A stretch of DNA of 6,640 nucleotides from Proteiniphilum sp. (GTDB lineage Bacteria > Bacteroidota > Bacteroidia > Bacteroidales > Dysgonomonadaceae): positions 1 to 6,640 of the forward strand of contig JAAYFB010000126.1 in assembly GCA_012728465.1 (NCBI GenBank), given 5' to 3'. A model generated the notes under the pieces. That model saw only the letters and a program-made list of their open reading frames with translations. It was not told the DNA's origin and ran no database searches. A program made the translations under genes and the position numbers. Positions 1 through 6,382 of the stretch are shown piece after piece; the stretch's first letter is position 1, and each line of letters begins with the position of its first letter.

Positions 1-3000
1 ACTACTATCGTCGCTGAAGATTTGGAAATATAACAACGAATTGCCAGTATTGTTTTTAACCATTGCTGATAATTCAGCTATCATTGTGTCGCTTAGCATG
101 CTTATAGGTAGCTGTAGAGTTATCTTTGACACCAACTTGTCTTTCATTTCAGAAAGCAGGTTTATGGACATCACTTTTACCTCTAGTTCTTCTTGCCTAT
201 AAGTTTTTGCTTGTATCGTTGCTCTCAAATATATTGAAAGTCCCACTCGTGCATATTTTCCAAAGTTTACGCTATCCTCACCAAAGAATGCAAGCTCAGT
301 GCTGCCAGTATAATCCTCAATTGTTAGTATAGTAAATGGACTACCTCTCTTGGTTTGTCCTTCTCTTACTAATGTAACTAATCCACCGAATGTAACTTCT
401 CTTCCCTCCAGTAGATGTAGGTCTTGAAGTTTAGAGCAATCTGCAGAGCATACATGATTTAGTATAAATTCATAATCATCAAGTGGGTGTGCCGATAAGT
501 ATATTCCTATTAGTTCACGCTCTTTATTTAGTTTTTCCAAATCAGATAAATGAACCGGTAATGGAAGTTCGGGGCGTGCTATCATAAATGAAGTATCATC
601 TCCAAAAAGTGAATTCATCGATTGGTACTTATCTTGTTGATATTTATTTCCGTATCTAATCAATACATCCACAAACTCTTCATCATTGCTAGTCTTGCTT
701 ACAAAATGTTCGCGATTAACACCAGGCATTGAGTCAAATGCTCCTGCAAGTGCTAGTGATTCAATATTCTTTTTATTGCATGAAGATAGGTTTACTCGTT
801 CCACAAAATCAAAAATATCTTTGTACGGTCCATTCTTTGTGCGTTCAGATATAATGCTTTCAACCGCACTACTGCCTACGCTTTTGATTGCAGCTAATCC
901 AAATCTAATATGCCCTTGTTTGTTTACTGAAAACTTTCGTACAGATTCATTTACATCAGGTGTAAGCACATTAATCCCCATGGCTTTACACTCATCCATA
1001 AATTTAGTAATCTCTGTAATATTGCTTAGGTTGTTAGATAATACCGCAGCCATATATTCCGATGGGTAATTTGCTTTCAGGTAAGCTGTTTGATATGCCA
1101 CCCATGAGTAACAAGTAGAGTGAGACTTATTGAATGCATATTCGGCAAATCTTTCCCAGTCTTTCCAGATCTTCTCTAGAGTATTTGCATCATATCCATT
1201 TGACTTACCTCCATCCATGAACTTTTCTTTGAGTGCCATCATCTGATTAATCAGCTTCTTACCCATTGCCTTTCGCAGCTCATCGGATTGTCCACGTGTG
1301 AAGTTAGCTATTAGTCGTGAAAGTAACATGACTTGCTCCTGATACACAGTAATGCCATATGTTTCACTTAAATACTCTTCCATGATTGGCAAGTCATAGG
1401 TGATAGGCTCCTCACCATGTTTACGCTTTACAAACTGTGGGATATAATCCATAGGTCCAGGTCTGTATAAAGCATTCATTGCTATAAGGTCTTCAAACTT
1501 CGTGGGCTTAAGCTCCTTAAGATATTTCTGCATTCCTGCTGACTCAAACTGAAATGTACCAGTGGTGTGACCGCTACTATATAGTTCGTAAGTTTTGGTA
1601 TCATCTAAAGGAATCTCTCTAGTGTTTATTTTTATTCCTCTAGTTAGCTCCACATTGGCTACTGCATCCTTTATGATGGTTAGGGTTTTAAGCCCTAAGA
1701 AGTCCATTTTTATTAATCCTGTTTCTTCGATTACAGAGCCCTCAAATTGAGTAACTAGTAGTTTCTCTTTTGTCTCCTTATCTTCGGCTGTACTTATTGG
1801 CACTATGTCAGATATAGCTGTTTGTCCAATAATTACTCCGCATGCATGTACACCAGTATTTCGGATATTTCCCTCAAGCATTTTTGCATACTTAAGTGTA
1901 TCTCTCAGAAGTGGATCCGAACCGTTTGCAGCTTCGTTTAATTCAGGTACATGTTGTATTGCTGTTGTGAGATTTACCTTCTTTACGTTTGGTATGCGAT
2001 CGGGGATAAGTTTGGATAATCTATTTGCTTCGGATAGTGGCACTTTGTGAACTCTTGACACGTCACGAATTGATGACTTCGTAGCCATTGTTCCGTAGGT
2101 AATGATGCGAGCCACCTTTTCATGTCCATATTTTTCTGTTACCCATTGCAACACCTTGTCTCGTCCCTCATCATCAAAATCTATATCAATATCAGGCATC
2201 GATATTCTATCTGGATTTAAAAAACGCTCAAATAGTAGGTTGTATTTCATTGGGTCTATATCTGTGATGCCTAAGCAATAGGCCACTGCTGAACCTGCTG
2301 CCGACCCACGACCAGGTCCCACAGCTACATCCATTTCGCGAGCTGCTCTTATAAAGTCTTGAACAATCAGGAAGTATCCTGGGAACCCCATGTTCGTTAT
2401 TGTATCTATCTCGAAGTCTAGTCTCTCTTTTGCTTCAATAGGAATAGGATTACCATAGTGTCTGTATGCCCCTTCGTAAGTTAGGTGAGTTAGGTAGTCA
2501 GACTCAAGCATAATTCTTATCACCTTGTCATATCCGCCCATTCTATTGAAGGCCTTTTCTCCAAATTTATTAATAAGGCTCTCTTCACTATATCTTTTCT
2601 TGTATTCTTCTTCGGTACCGAATGATTCGTCAATAGGGAAGAAAGGCATGAGTGCAGGATTATCAATAGAGTAATTTTCTACTTTGTCAACAATCTCTAC
2701 AGTGTTTGATAACGCCTCAGGTATGTCGGCGAATATCATATTCATTTCAGCAGTGGTTTTGATCCACTCCTGTTTTGTATATCTCATCCTGTTAGGATCA
2801 TCAAAGTCCTTGCCCATGCTGATACATATAAGTCTGTCATGAGCATCAGCATCTTCTTCGTTTACAAAGTGTGTGTCGTTAGTAGCTATTACTTTTACAT
2901 TATATTTTTCTGCTATGCGAATCAGTTCTTTATTTACTAATTCTTGCTTTGGGTATGTGGTTTGATCAGCATCAGGTCGATTAGTCTTATGTCGCTGTAT

Positions 3001-3624
3001 CTCTATATAGTAATCATCTCCAAATCTGTTCTTAAACCATTGTACTGATTCTTCGGCACCCTCAATATTGCCTTCGTCAATCTTGCGAGATATCTCACCA
3101 CCTAAACATGCAGATGAAACTATAAGTCCTTCTTTGTATTCTTCTAATAATTCTTTGTCAATACGTGGTCTGTAATAATATCCTTCAGTCCAGCTTCTTG
3201 ACACCATTTTAATTAGATTTTTGTAGCCTGTTAGATTCTTAGCAAGAACCACAAGGTGCCAGCCACTACCATCCACTTTTTCATTCATCTGATGACGATC
3301 TCGTCTGGCACAGTAGCACTCACAGCCAAGTATAGGTTTAAATTTTAGTTTCTTATTAAGGACCTCAAGTTTATCAATAAGTTTTTGATTTCCAGGATTT
3401 TCATCTAGTTCGGCCTTTGTTTCCGCTATCTCTTTTTTTACTCCTGACTTGACTTTATTGGCATAGTTGATGAATTCCTTCACGCCATACATGACCCCAT
3501 GATCAGTTAGTGCTATGCCTGGCATTCCGTCGTTCATAGCTTTATCTATAATACCTTTGATGCTAGCTTGGCCATCTAGGGTCGAATACTGAGAGTGGAC
3601 ATGTAAATGTGCAAATGGTTGCAT
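1..3624 (-). CDS. dnaE: DNA polymerase III subunit alpha (replicative polymerase), C-terminus cut by window edge
   Basis: This is the catalytic subunit of the replicative DNA polymerase. I read 1208 codons without a stop from ATG at 3622-3624 to the window edge; Bacteroidales DnaE is usually somewhat longer than 1200 residues, so only the extreme C-terminus is missing. Domains in order: PHP domain (about 1-290) starting MQPFAHLHVHSQYSTLDG, with all nine usual metal ligands (H8, H10, D17, H42, E102, H123, C173, D250, H252); palm with GPGRGSAAGS (436-445), PDIDIDF with catalytic D480 and D482, and the third aspartate D641 in KMDFLGL; fingers with NALYRPGPM (717-725) and FNKSHS (831-836); helix-hairpin-helix near 909-925; a possible beta-clamp-binding motif MNSLF (1003-1007); OB fold (about 1069-1150); start of the C-terminal domain. 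A charged helical insertion lies at about 60-95. The start is supported by the PHP motif directly after it and a -7 element 38 bases upstream. Family assignment is secure. Confidence 0.98.
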   Translation of the reverse strand, partial: MQPFAHLHVHSQYSTLDGQASIKGIIDKAMNDGMPGIALTDHGVMYGVKEFINYANKVKSGVKKEIAETKAELDENPGNQKLIDKLEVLNKKLKFKPILGCECYCARRDRHQMNEKVDGSGWHLVVLAKNLTGYKNLIKMVSRSWTEGYYYRPRIDKELLEEYKEGLIVSSACLGGEISRKIDEGNIEGAEESVQWFKNRFGDDYYIEIQRHKTNRPDADQTTYPKQELVNKELIRIAEKYNVKVIATNDTHFVNEEDADAHDRLICISMGKDFDDPNRMRYTKQEWIKTTAEMNMIFADIPEALSNTVEIVDKVENYSIDNPALMPFFPIDESFGTEEEYKKRYSEESLINKFGEKAFNRMGGYDKVIRIMLESDYLTHLTYEGAYRHYGNPIPIEAKERLDFEIDTITNMGFPGYFLIVQDFIRAAREMDVAVGPGRGSAAGSAVAYCLGITDIDPMKYNLLFERFLNPDRISMPDIDIDFDDEGRDKVLQWVTEKYGHEKVARIITYGTMATKSSIRDVSRVHKVPLSEANRLSKLIPDRIPNVKKVNLTTAIQHVPELNEAANGSDPLLRDTLKYAKMLEGNIRNTGVHACGVIIGQTAISDIVPISTAEDKETKEKLLVTQFEGSVIEETGLIKMDFLGLKTLTIIKDAVANVELTRGIKINTREIPLDDTKTYELYSSGHTTGTFQFESAGMQKYLKELKPTKFEDLIAMNALYRPGPMDYIPQFVKRKHGEEPITYDLPIMEEYLSETYGITVYQEQVMLLSRLIANFTRGQSDELRKAMGKKLINQMMALKEKFMDGGKSNGYDANTLEKIWKDWERFAEYAFNKSHSTCYSWVAYQTAYLKANYPSEYMAAVLSNNLSNITEITKFMDECKAMGINVLTPDVNESVRKFSVNKQGHIRFGLAAIKSVGSSAVESIISERTKNGPYKDIFDFVERVNLSSCNKKNIESLALAGAFDSMPGVNREHFVSKTSNDEEFVDVLIRYGNKYQQDKYQSMNSLFGDDTSFMIARPELPLPVHLSDLEKLNKERELIGIYLSAHPLDDYEFILNHVCSADCSKLQDLHLLEGREVTFGGLVTLVREGQTKRGSPFTILTIEDYTGSTELAFFGEDSVNFGKYARVGLSIYLRATIQAKTYRQEELEVKVMSINLLSEMKDKLVSKITLQLPISMLSDTMIAELSAMVKNNTGNSLLYFQIFSDDSS

Positions 3625-3661
3625 AAGAGTTGTTTAAGAATATAAGTTGTTTTAATAGCAA

Positions 3662-3669
3662 CAAATTTA
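3662..3669 (-). promoter_or_regulatory. putative dnaE promoter, -7 element TAAATTTG
   Basis: On the minus strand this reads TAAATTTG, an exact match to the Bacteroides sigma-ABfr -7 consensus TAnnTTTG. It ends 37 bases before the dnaE ATG, which would give a leader of roughly 30 bases. The -33 box (consensus TTTG) is poor: the best candidate is TTTC at 3686-3689, with a 16-base gap instead of the expected 19-21. The match is seen directly; promoter function is inferred. Confidence 0.45.
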
Positions 3670-3691
3670 ATCAAAATATGTCGAAGAAAGG

Positions 3692-3712
3692 CGATAATCG
3701 ATAATTGATATT
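3692..3712. repeat. tandem heptamer CGATAAT x2 plus degenerate third copy, upstream of dnaE
   Basis: Two perfect head-to-tail copies of CGATAAT (3692-3698 and 3699-3705) are followed by TGATATT (3706-3712, two mismatches). The array lies just upstream of the putative dnaE promoter, about 22 bases beyond its -7 element, where an activator or repressor could bind. It could also be chance in AT-rich DNA. It does not match a DnaA box well. Confidence 0.4.
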
Positions 3713-3770
3713 AGAGGTTTTAAATATCTATAGTGTTAATGTGGTATTTTTGATTTGATACTTTTGATAA

Positions 3771-3803
3771 ATAAAAAAGCCGATGACAAATTACATCGGC
3801 TTT
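3771..3803 (-). terminator. intrinsic terminator of the POT transporter gene
   Basis: A perfect 10-bp inverted repeat, AAAGCCGATG (3776-3785) and CATCGGCTTT (3794-3803), encloses an 8-base loop. On the minus strand the second arm runs into TTTTTTATTT, giving a classical rho-independent terminator 23 bases after the transporter stop codon. The plus-strand side lacks a proper T-tract, so the element works in the minus direction. It separates the transporter transcript from dnaE. A weaker 6-bp hairpin (ATATAG/CTATAT, 3812-3827) sits just before it and touches the last base of the stop codon. Confidence 0.88.
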
Positions 3804-3826
3804 CTCGTTATATATAGTGGGCTATA

Positions 3827-5329
3827 TTATTTAGCCACCTTTTCTAACCATTTAACCATGCTAAGCATAGCAATCATCGAAACTAGACATACTGCTACGA
3901 ATACTGTCCAAGTTATAGATATTGAAATATTCTCATACATCATAGCCCCCAAGAATAGTGAGAAGTTACCTACTGCTGTTGCTGTGAGCCATCCTCCTTG
4001 CATTAGTCCTTGCATGTGAGCAGGAGCTACTTTAGATACGAATGAAAGACCAAGAGGTGATATAAATAGCTCTGCAACGGTAAGTGTAAGGTAAGTTGCA
4101 AATAACAACCATGGTGTTACCTTCATTGCATCGGGAAGTCCTCCTTGAGCTTTTACATCAGATAGCAAAGGTAATCCCATTGAGCCTACTGCCATTATCA
4201 CGAAAGCGAAAGCTGCAATACCCATACCTATTGCAATTTTTTTAGGTGTAGATGGTTCTTTTCCTTTCTTAGCCAAACGTCCGAATATCATAATGATAAG
4301 TGGAGTTAATAATACAACCAATATTGGATTAATTGATTGGAATACTTCAGCTGAGCTAAATGCGCCACCTAATAGAGTATAGTCTTTAGCGAAGAATGTA
4401 AGTGTCAGTCCATTTTGATGGAACGAGAACCAGAAGAAAATAACAACACCAAACACTGCTAAAAGAGCGTAGATACGTTGCTTAATCTCTTTTGCATTTT
4501 GCTTAATCTCTTCTTTTGATATATTAGCTTGAGTTGCCTTTGTTTGTACTTTCGGATCTGGGAAGCTTTTCTTGGTTAATAAAAATATAATAAATGAAAT
4601 AGCCATTGCCGCTACAGCTGTAAGGAATGCATAGTGGAATCCTGTGTTGAAAGCATCTAGATAGCTAGTAGCGAAATCAGTTAAATTAGATACAGATGCA
4701 CCACTTGATGCCATAACTGCAAGTTCTGTGAAACGACCATCAATAACGTCTTGGGCCATCTTTCCATCAAGAAATTGGTGACAAAGTCCTGGTAAGTCTG
4801 CACTATAGATGTATCCTTGCATCTTAACAAATGTGTTACGCACCCACGATGCCAAGAATGGAGCGAACATTGCTCCAATATTTATAAACATATAAAATAT
4901 TTGGAACCCGGCATCACGTTTGTCACGATACTTATCGTTGTCATACATTTGCCCTACAAGTGCTTGTAGGTTGCCTTTAAATAGTCCGTTACCAAAAGCA
5001 ATCACTAATAGAGCACCAAGTGCAATATACTTTGTGGTAATGAGTGAAGGCATTGCTAGCAGGACGTAACCAATAGACATAACTATTAGACCTGCCATAA
5101 TGGTGCCTTTGTAATTTCGAGATTTATCAGCAATAATACCTCCCACAAGTGCTAAGATATAAATTGCTCCGTAGAATACTGAATAAAGTGCACCTGCTTC
5201 TGATTCGGAAATATTAAATTTCGACATTAAAAACAGGGTAAGAATTGCCATCATGGTATAAAAACCAAATCGCTCGCCCATATTGGCAAGTGCGGCAGAA
5301 ACCAAACCTTTTGGATGATTTTTAAGCAT
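3827..5329 (-). CDS. POT/PTR2 family peptide transporter (peptide MFS transporter), 500 residues
   Basis: This is an inner-membrane major-facilitator transporter of the proton-dependent oligopeptide (POT) family, which normally imports di- and tripeptides. I count 12 hydrophobic segments, near residues 9-34, 45-66, 74-95, 101-116, 144-165, 231-251, 287-305, 333-349, 364-390, 405-430, 441-463 and 469-490. Family marks: GERFGFYTM (18-26) in TM1, GNGLFKGN (113-120) with conserved K118, the PTR2 signature FQIFYMFINIG (142-152), and AELFISPLGLSF (419-430) with E420, which in the family binds the peptide N-terminus. Oddities: the first Glu of the ExxERFxYY motif is Asn16, and the TM7 acidic residue is His304 (SFHQNG). 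The TM6-TM7 linker is short and charged, with no HA/HB helix pair. The TM5-TM6 periplasmic loop is about 65 residues. The frame is open to an ATG at 5413, but I choose ATG 5329: MLKNHPKGL matches homologues, and the 28 extra residues would cover the putative promoter. Substrate is not determined. Confidence 0.93.
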   Translation of the reverse strand: MLKNHPKGLVSAALANMGERFGFYTMMAILTLFLMSKFNISESEAGALYSVFYGAIYILALVGGIIADKSRNYKGTIMAGLIVMSIGYVLLAMPSLITTKYIALGALLVIAFGNGLFKGNLQALVGQMYDNDKYRDKRDAGFQIFYMFINIGAMFAPFLASWVRNTFVKMQGYIYSADLPGLCHQFLDGKMAQDVIDGRFTELAVMASSGASVSNLTDFATSYLDAFNTGFHYAFLTAVAAMAISFIIFLLTKKSFPDPKVQTKATQANISKEEIKQNAKEIKQRIYALLAVFGVVIFFWFSFHQNGLTLTFFAKDYTLLGGAFSSAEVFQSINPILVVLLTPLIIMIFGRLAKKGKEPSTPKKIAIGMGIAAFAFVIMAVGSMGLPLLSDVKAQGGLPDAMKVTPWLLFATYLTLTVAELFISPLGLSFVSKVAPAHMQGLMQGGWLTATAVGNFSLFLGAMMYENISISITWTVFVAVCLVSMIAMLSMVKWLEKVAK

Positions 5330-5362
5330 AAAGTAATAGTTTATTTGATGTTTAGATAATAT

Positions 5363-5376
5363 TATTTGTGCAAATA
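5363..5376. repeat. 14-bp palindrome overlapping the transporter promoter (possible operator)
   Basis: TATTTG (5363-5368) and CAAATA (5371-5376) are perfect 6-base inverted arms around the centre TG. The palindrome covers most of the -7 element and the expected transcription start of the POT gene, a position typical for a repressor site. Part of the symmetry comes from the TTTG of the promoter itself, so an operator role is only inferred. Confidence 0.35.
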
Positions 5377-5378
5377 TA
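5371..5378 (-). promoter_or_regulatory. putative promoter of the POT transporter gene, -7 element TATATTTG
   Basis: The minus strand reads TATATTTG, an exact match to the Bacteroides -7 consensus TAnnTTTG, ending 41 bases before the ATG at 5329. No convincing TTTG -33 box lies 19-21 bases upstream (the region around 5395-5404 reads CTAATGCTTT on the plus strand). The element falls inside the in-frame extension up to ATG 5413, which argues for the downstream start. Confidence 0.45.
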
Positions 5379-5493
5379 CATAAATTAATGTCATCTAATG
5401 CTTTCTGTAACAAAAAGAGTCTTTTTTAGTAATACTGTTAATTAAATAGTGTATACTATGTTACTTCTTTGTTTGAAGGTTAAAGATTCATCA

Positions 5494-6369
5494 TTACTCC
5501 ATCATAAAATGCATTTGTGGACTCTTTTTCGGAAATGTCAAGGATAGATCTTTATCATTAATGTATGTATTGTATCCCAACAATAGTTGTGCTAACTGTC
5601 GGATATCCACATTAATAATCGGAAGAGAGTTATTAACATGTGTAGATACTATTCCTTTATTGATGTAATATGTAGTATTATTTACTGGTATTAGGTCGTC
5701 AATAACATCTATTTGAAGATTAACTTTGGGATATTTGTCGGCAAATATGTTAAGTAACATGTTTGCATCGATAATTCGAGCCATACCTATAAGGCTTTTC
5801 TTTTCGGGGTAGTCCCACAATGTAGCTTCGTCAACGATGGCTTTGAAATCATCATAAGTCTTTTGCACAGTCATATCTTGATTTCTAAATAAGGCATCAA
5901 ACTCTTTGTACGCTGCGAGAATATCATTTGAATGACTTTCTAGTAGCTCTTTTATATCAATGAGAGTCTCTTTGCCAGTATCGAATGTTTGGGCAAAGCC
6001 ATATTTGCCGTAAAAGTTAAGTAGCCACTCCTCTTGTGGAACTAAAAGCATCATAGGGATACCTCGATCATAGCATACTTTGTAACTTTCGATGAGTAGC
6101 TGTTGCATATATCCCTTCTTGCGGGCATCGGGAAGTGTGGATACACCCGATAGATAGTAAATAGGTATCTCGGTGTTGCAAAATGTGAAGTTAAACTGTA
6201 GCATCTGTAGCGATGCTACGGCTTTATTTCCTTCAAAATATAATAGAGTGTTCTCGTTTTTGTACTTTGTGCGGAAGTATAGCTCCATGTAGCTATCAGC
6301 ATCACCAAATACTGTCTTCCACATATCCCATACTTGTTGTTTGGTGGTGTTGTCCGCAAATTTTATCAT
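5494..6369 (-). CDS. GNAT-family N-acetyltransferase, Eis-like, with C-terminal SCP2-like domain
   Basis: This is a predicted cytoplasmic acetyl-CoA-dependent acetyltransferase of 291 residues; the acceptor is unknown. The N-terminal GNAT domain (about 1-140) carries the acetyl-CoA-binding motif in LSGVSTLPDARKKGYMQQLL (73-92: V76, P80, R83, G86). WLLNFYGKYGF (115-125) follows, with Y120 where the general-acid Tyr of Eis enzymes is expected. Residues about 205-291 (LLNIFADKYP, LQIDVIDDLIPVNN, INVDIRQLAQLLLGY) resemble the SCP2-like C-terminal domain of Eis proteins. The protein is much shorter than mycobacterial Eis (about 400 residues), and the stretch 140-205 is too short for Eis's second GNAT domain. 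The ATG at 6369 lies 4 bases after the DUF2156 stop, so the two genes are almost certainly co-transcribed. The fold is confident; the Eis-like label is a family-level inference and does not imply aminoglycoside resistance. Confidence 0.85.
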   Translation of the reverse strand: MIKFADNTTKQQVWDMWKTVFGDADSYMELYFRTKYKNENTLLYFEGNKAVASLQMLQFNFTFCNTEIPIYYLSGVSTLPDARKKGYMQQLLIESYKVCYDRGIPMMLLVPQEEWLLNFYGKYGFAQTFDTGKETLIDIKELLESHSNDILAAYKEFDALFRNQDMTVQKTYDDFKAIVDEATLWDYPEKKSLIGMARIIDANMLLNIFADKYPKVNLQIDVIDDLIPVNNTTYYINKGIVSTHVNNSLPIINVDIRQLAQLLLGYNTYINDKDLSLTFPKKSPQMHFMME

Positions 6370-6382
6370 TGTTCTACTTCTT
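6370..6382 (-). promoter_or_regulatory. purine-rich possible ribosome binding site for the GNAT gene
   Basis: The minus strand reads AAGAAGTAGAACA directly before the GNAT ATG. The AGAAG core is 7 bases from the ATG and lies in the last two lysine codons and stop of the upstream DUF2156 gene. It is only a partial Shine-Dalgarno match, and Bacteroidota depend little on that signal, so overlap-based translational coupling may matter more. Confidence 0.3.

Noticed and set aside
686..1069. Plus-strand open frame of 127 codons, and similar ones at 126-332 and 1805-2050
   Set aside because: They lie antisense inside the intact dnaE reading frame, show no recognisable protein features and have no promoter or spacing support; they are shadows of dnaE.
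1..3624. Possible frameshift or pseudogene in dnaE
   Set aside because: I checked the reading frame line by line over all 1208 codons and found no stop, and all catalytic motifs are in one frame; the gene is only cut by the window edge.
3692..3712. Possible DnaA box upstream of dnaE in the tandem heptamer (minus strand TTATCGATTATCG)
   Set aside because: It lacks the CACA half of the TTATNCACA consensus, so only the repeat itself is reported.
3759..3766. TACTTTTG on the plus strand, an exact TAnnTTTG promoter match
   Set aside because: It has no -33 TTTG at the right distance, points into the transporter terminator and has no plus-strand gene downstream; chance in AT-rich DNA.
3783..4019. 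Plus-strand frame of 78 codons at the end of the transporter gene
   Set aside because: Its start codon lies inside the terminator stem and loop, and the rest is antisense to the transporter's last helices; hydrophobicity is inherited from the opposite strand.
4681..4878. Minus-strand frame of 65 codons inside the transporter gene
   Set aside because: Out-of-frame shadow overlapping the well-supported TM5-TM6 loop coding region.
5412..5426. Inverted repeat AAAAAG-AGT-CTTTTT as terminator of the DUF2156-GNAT operon
   Set aside because: The stem has a single G-C pair and a 3-base loop with a short T-run, too weak to call; read-through into the transporter cannot be excluded.
5446..5459. Small inverted repeat ATAGT-GTAT-ACTAT in the gap after the GNAT gene
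   Set aside because: Only 5 AT-rich base pairs and no T-tract; not a convincing terminator or operator.
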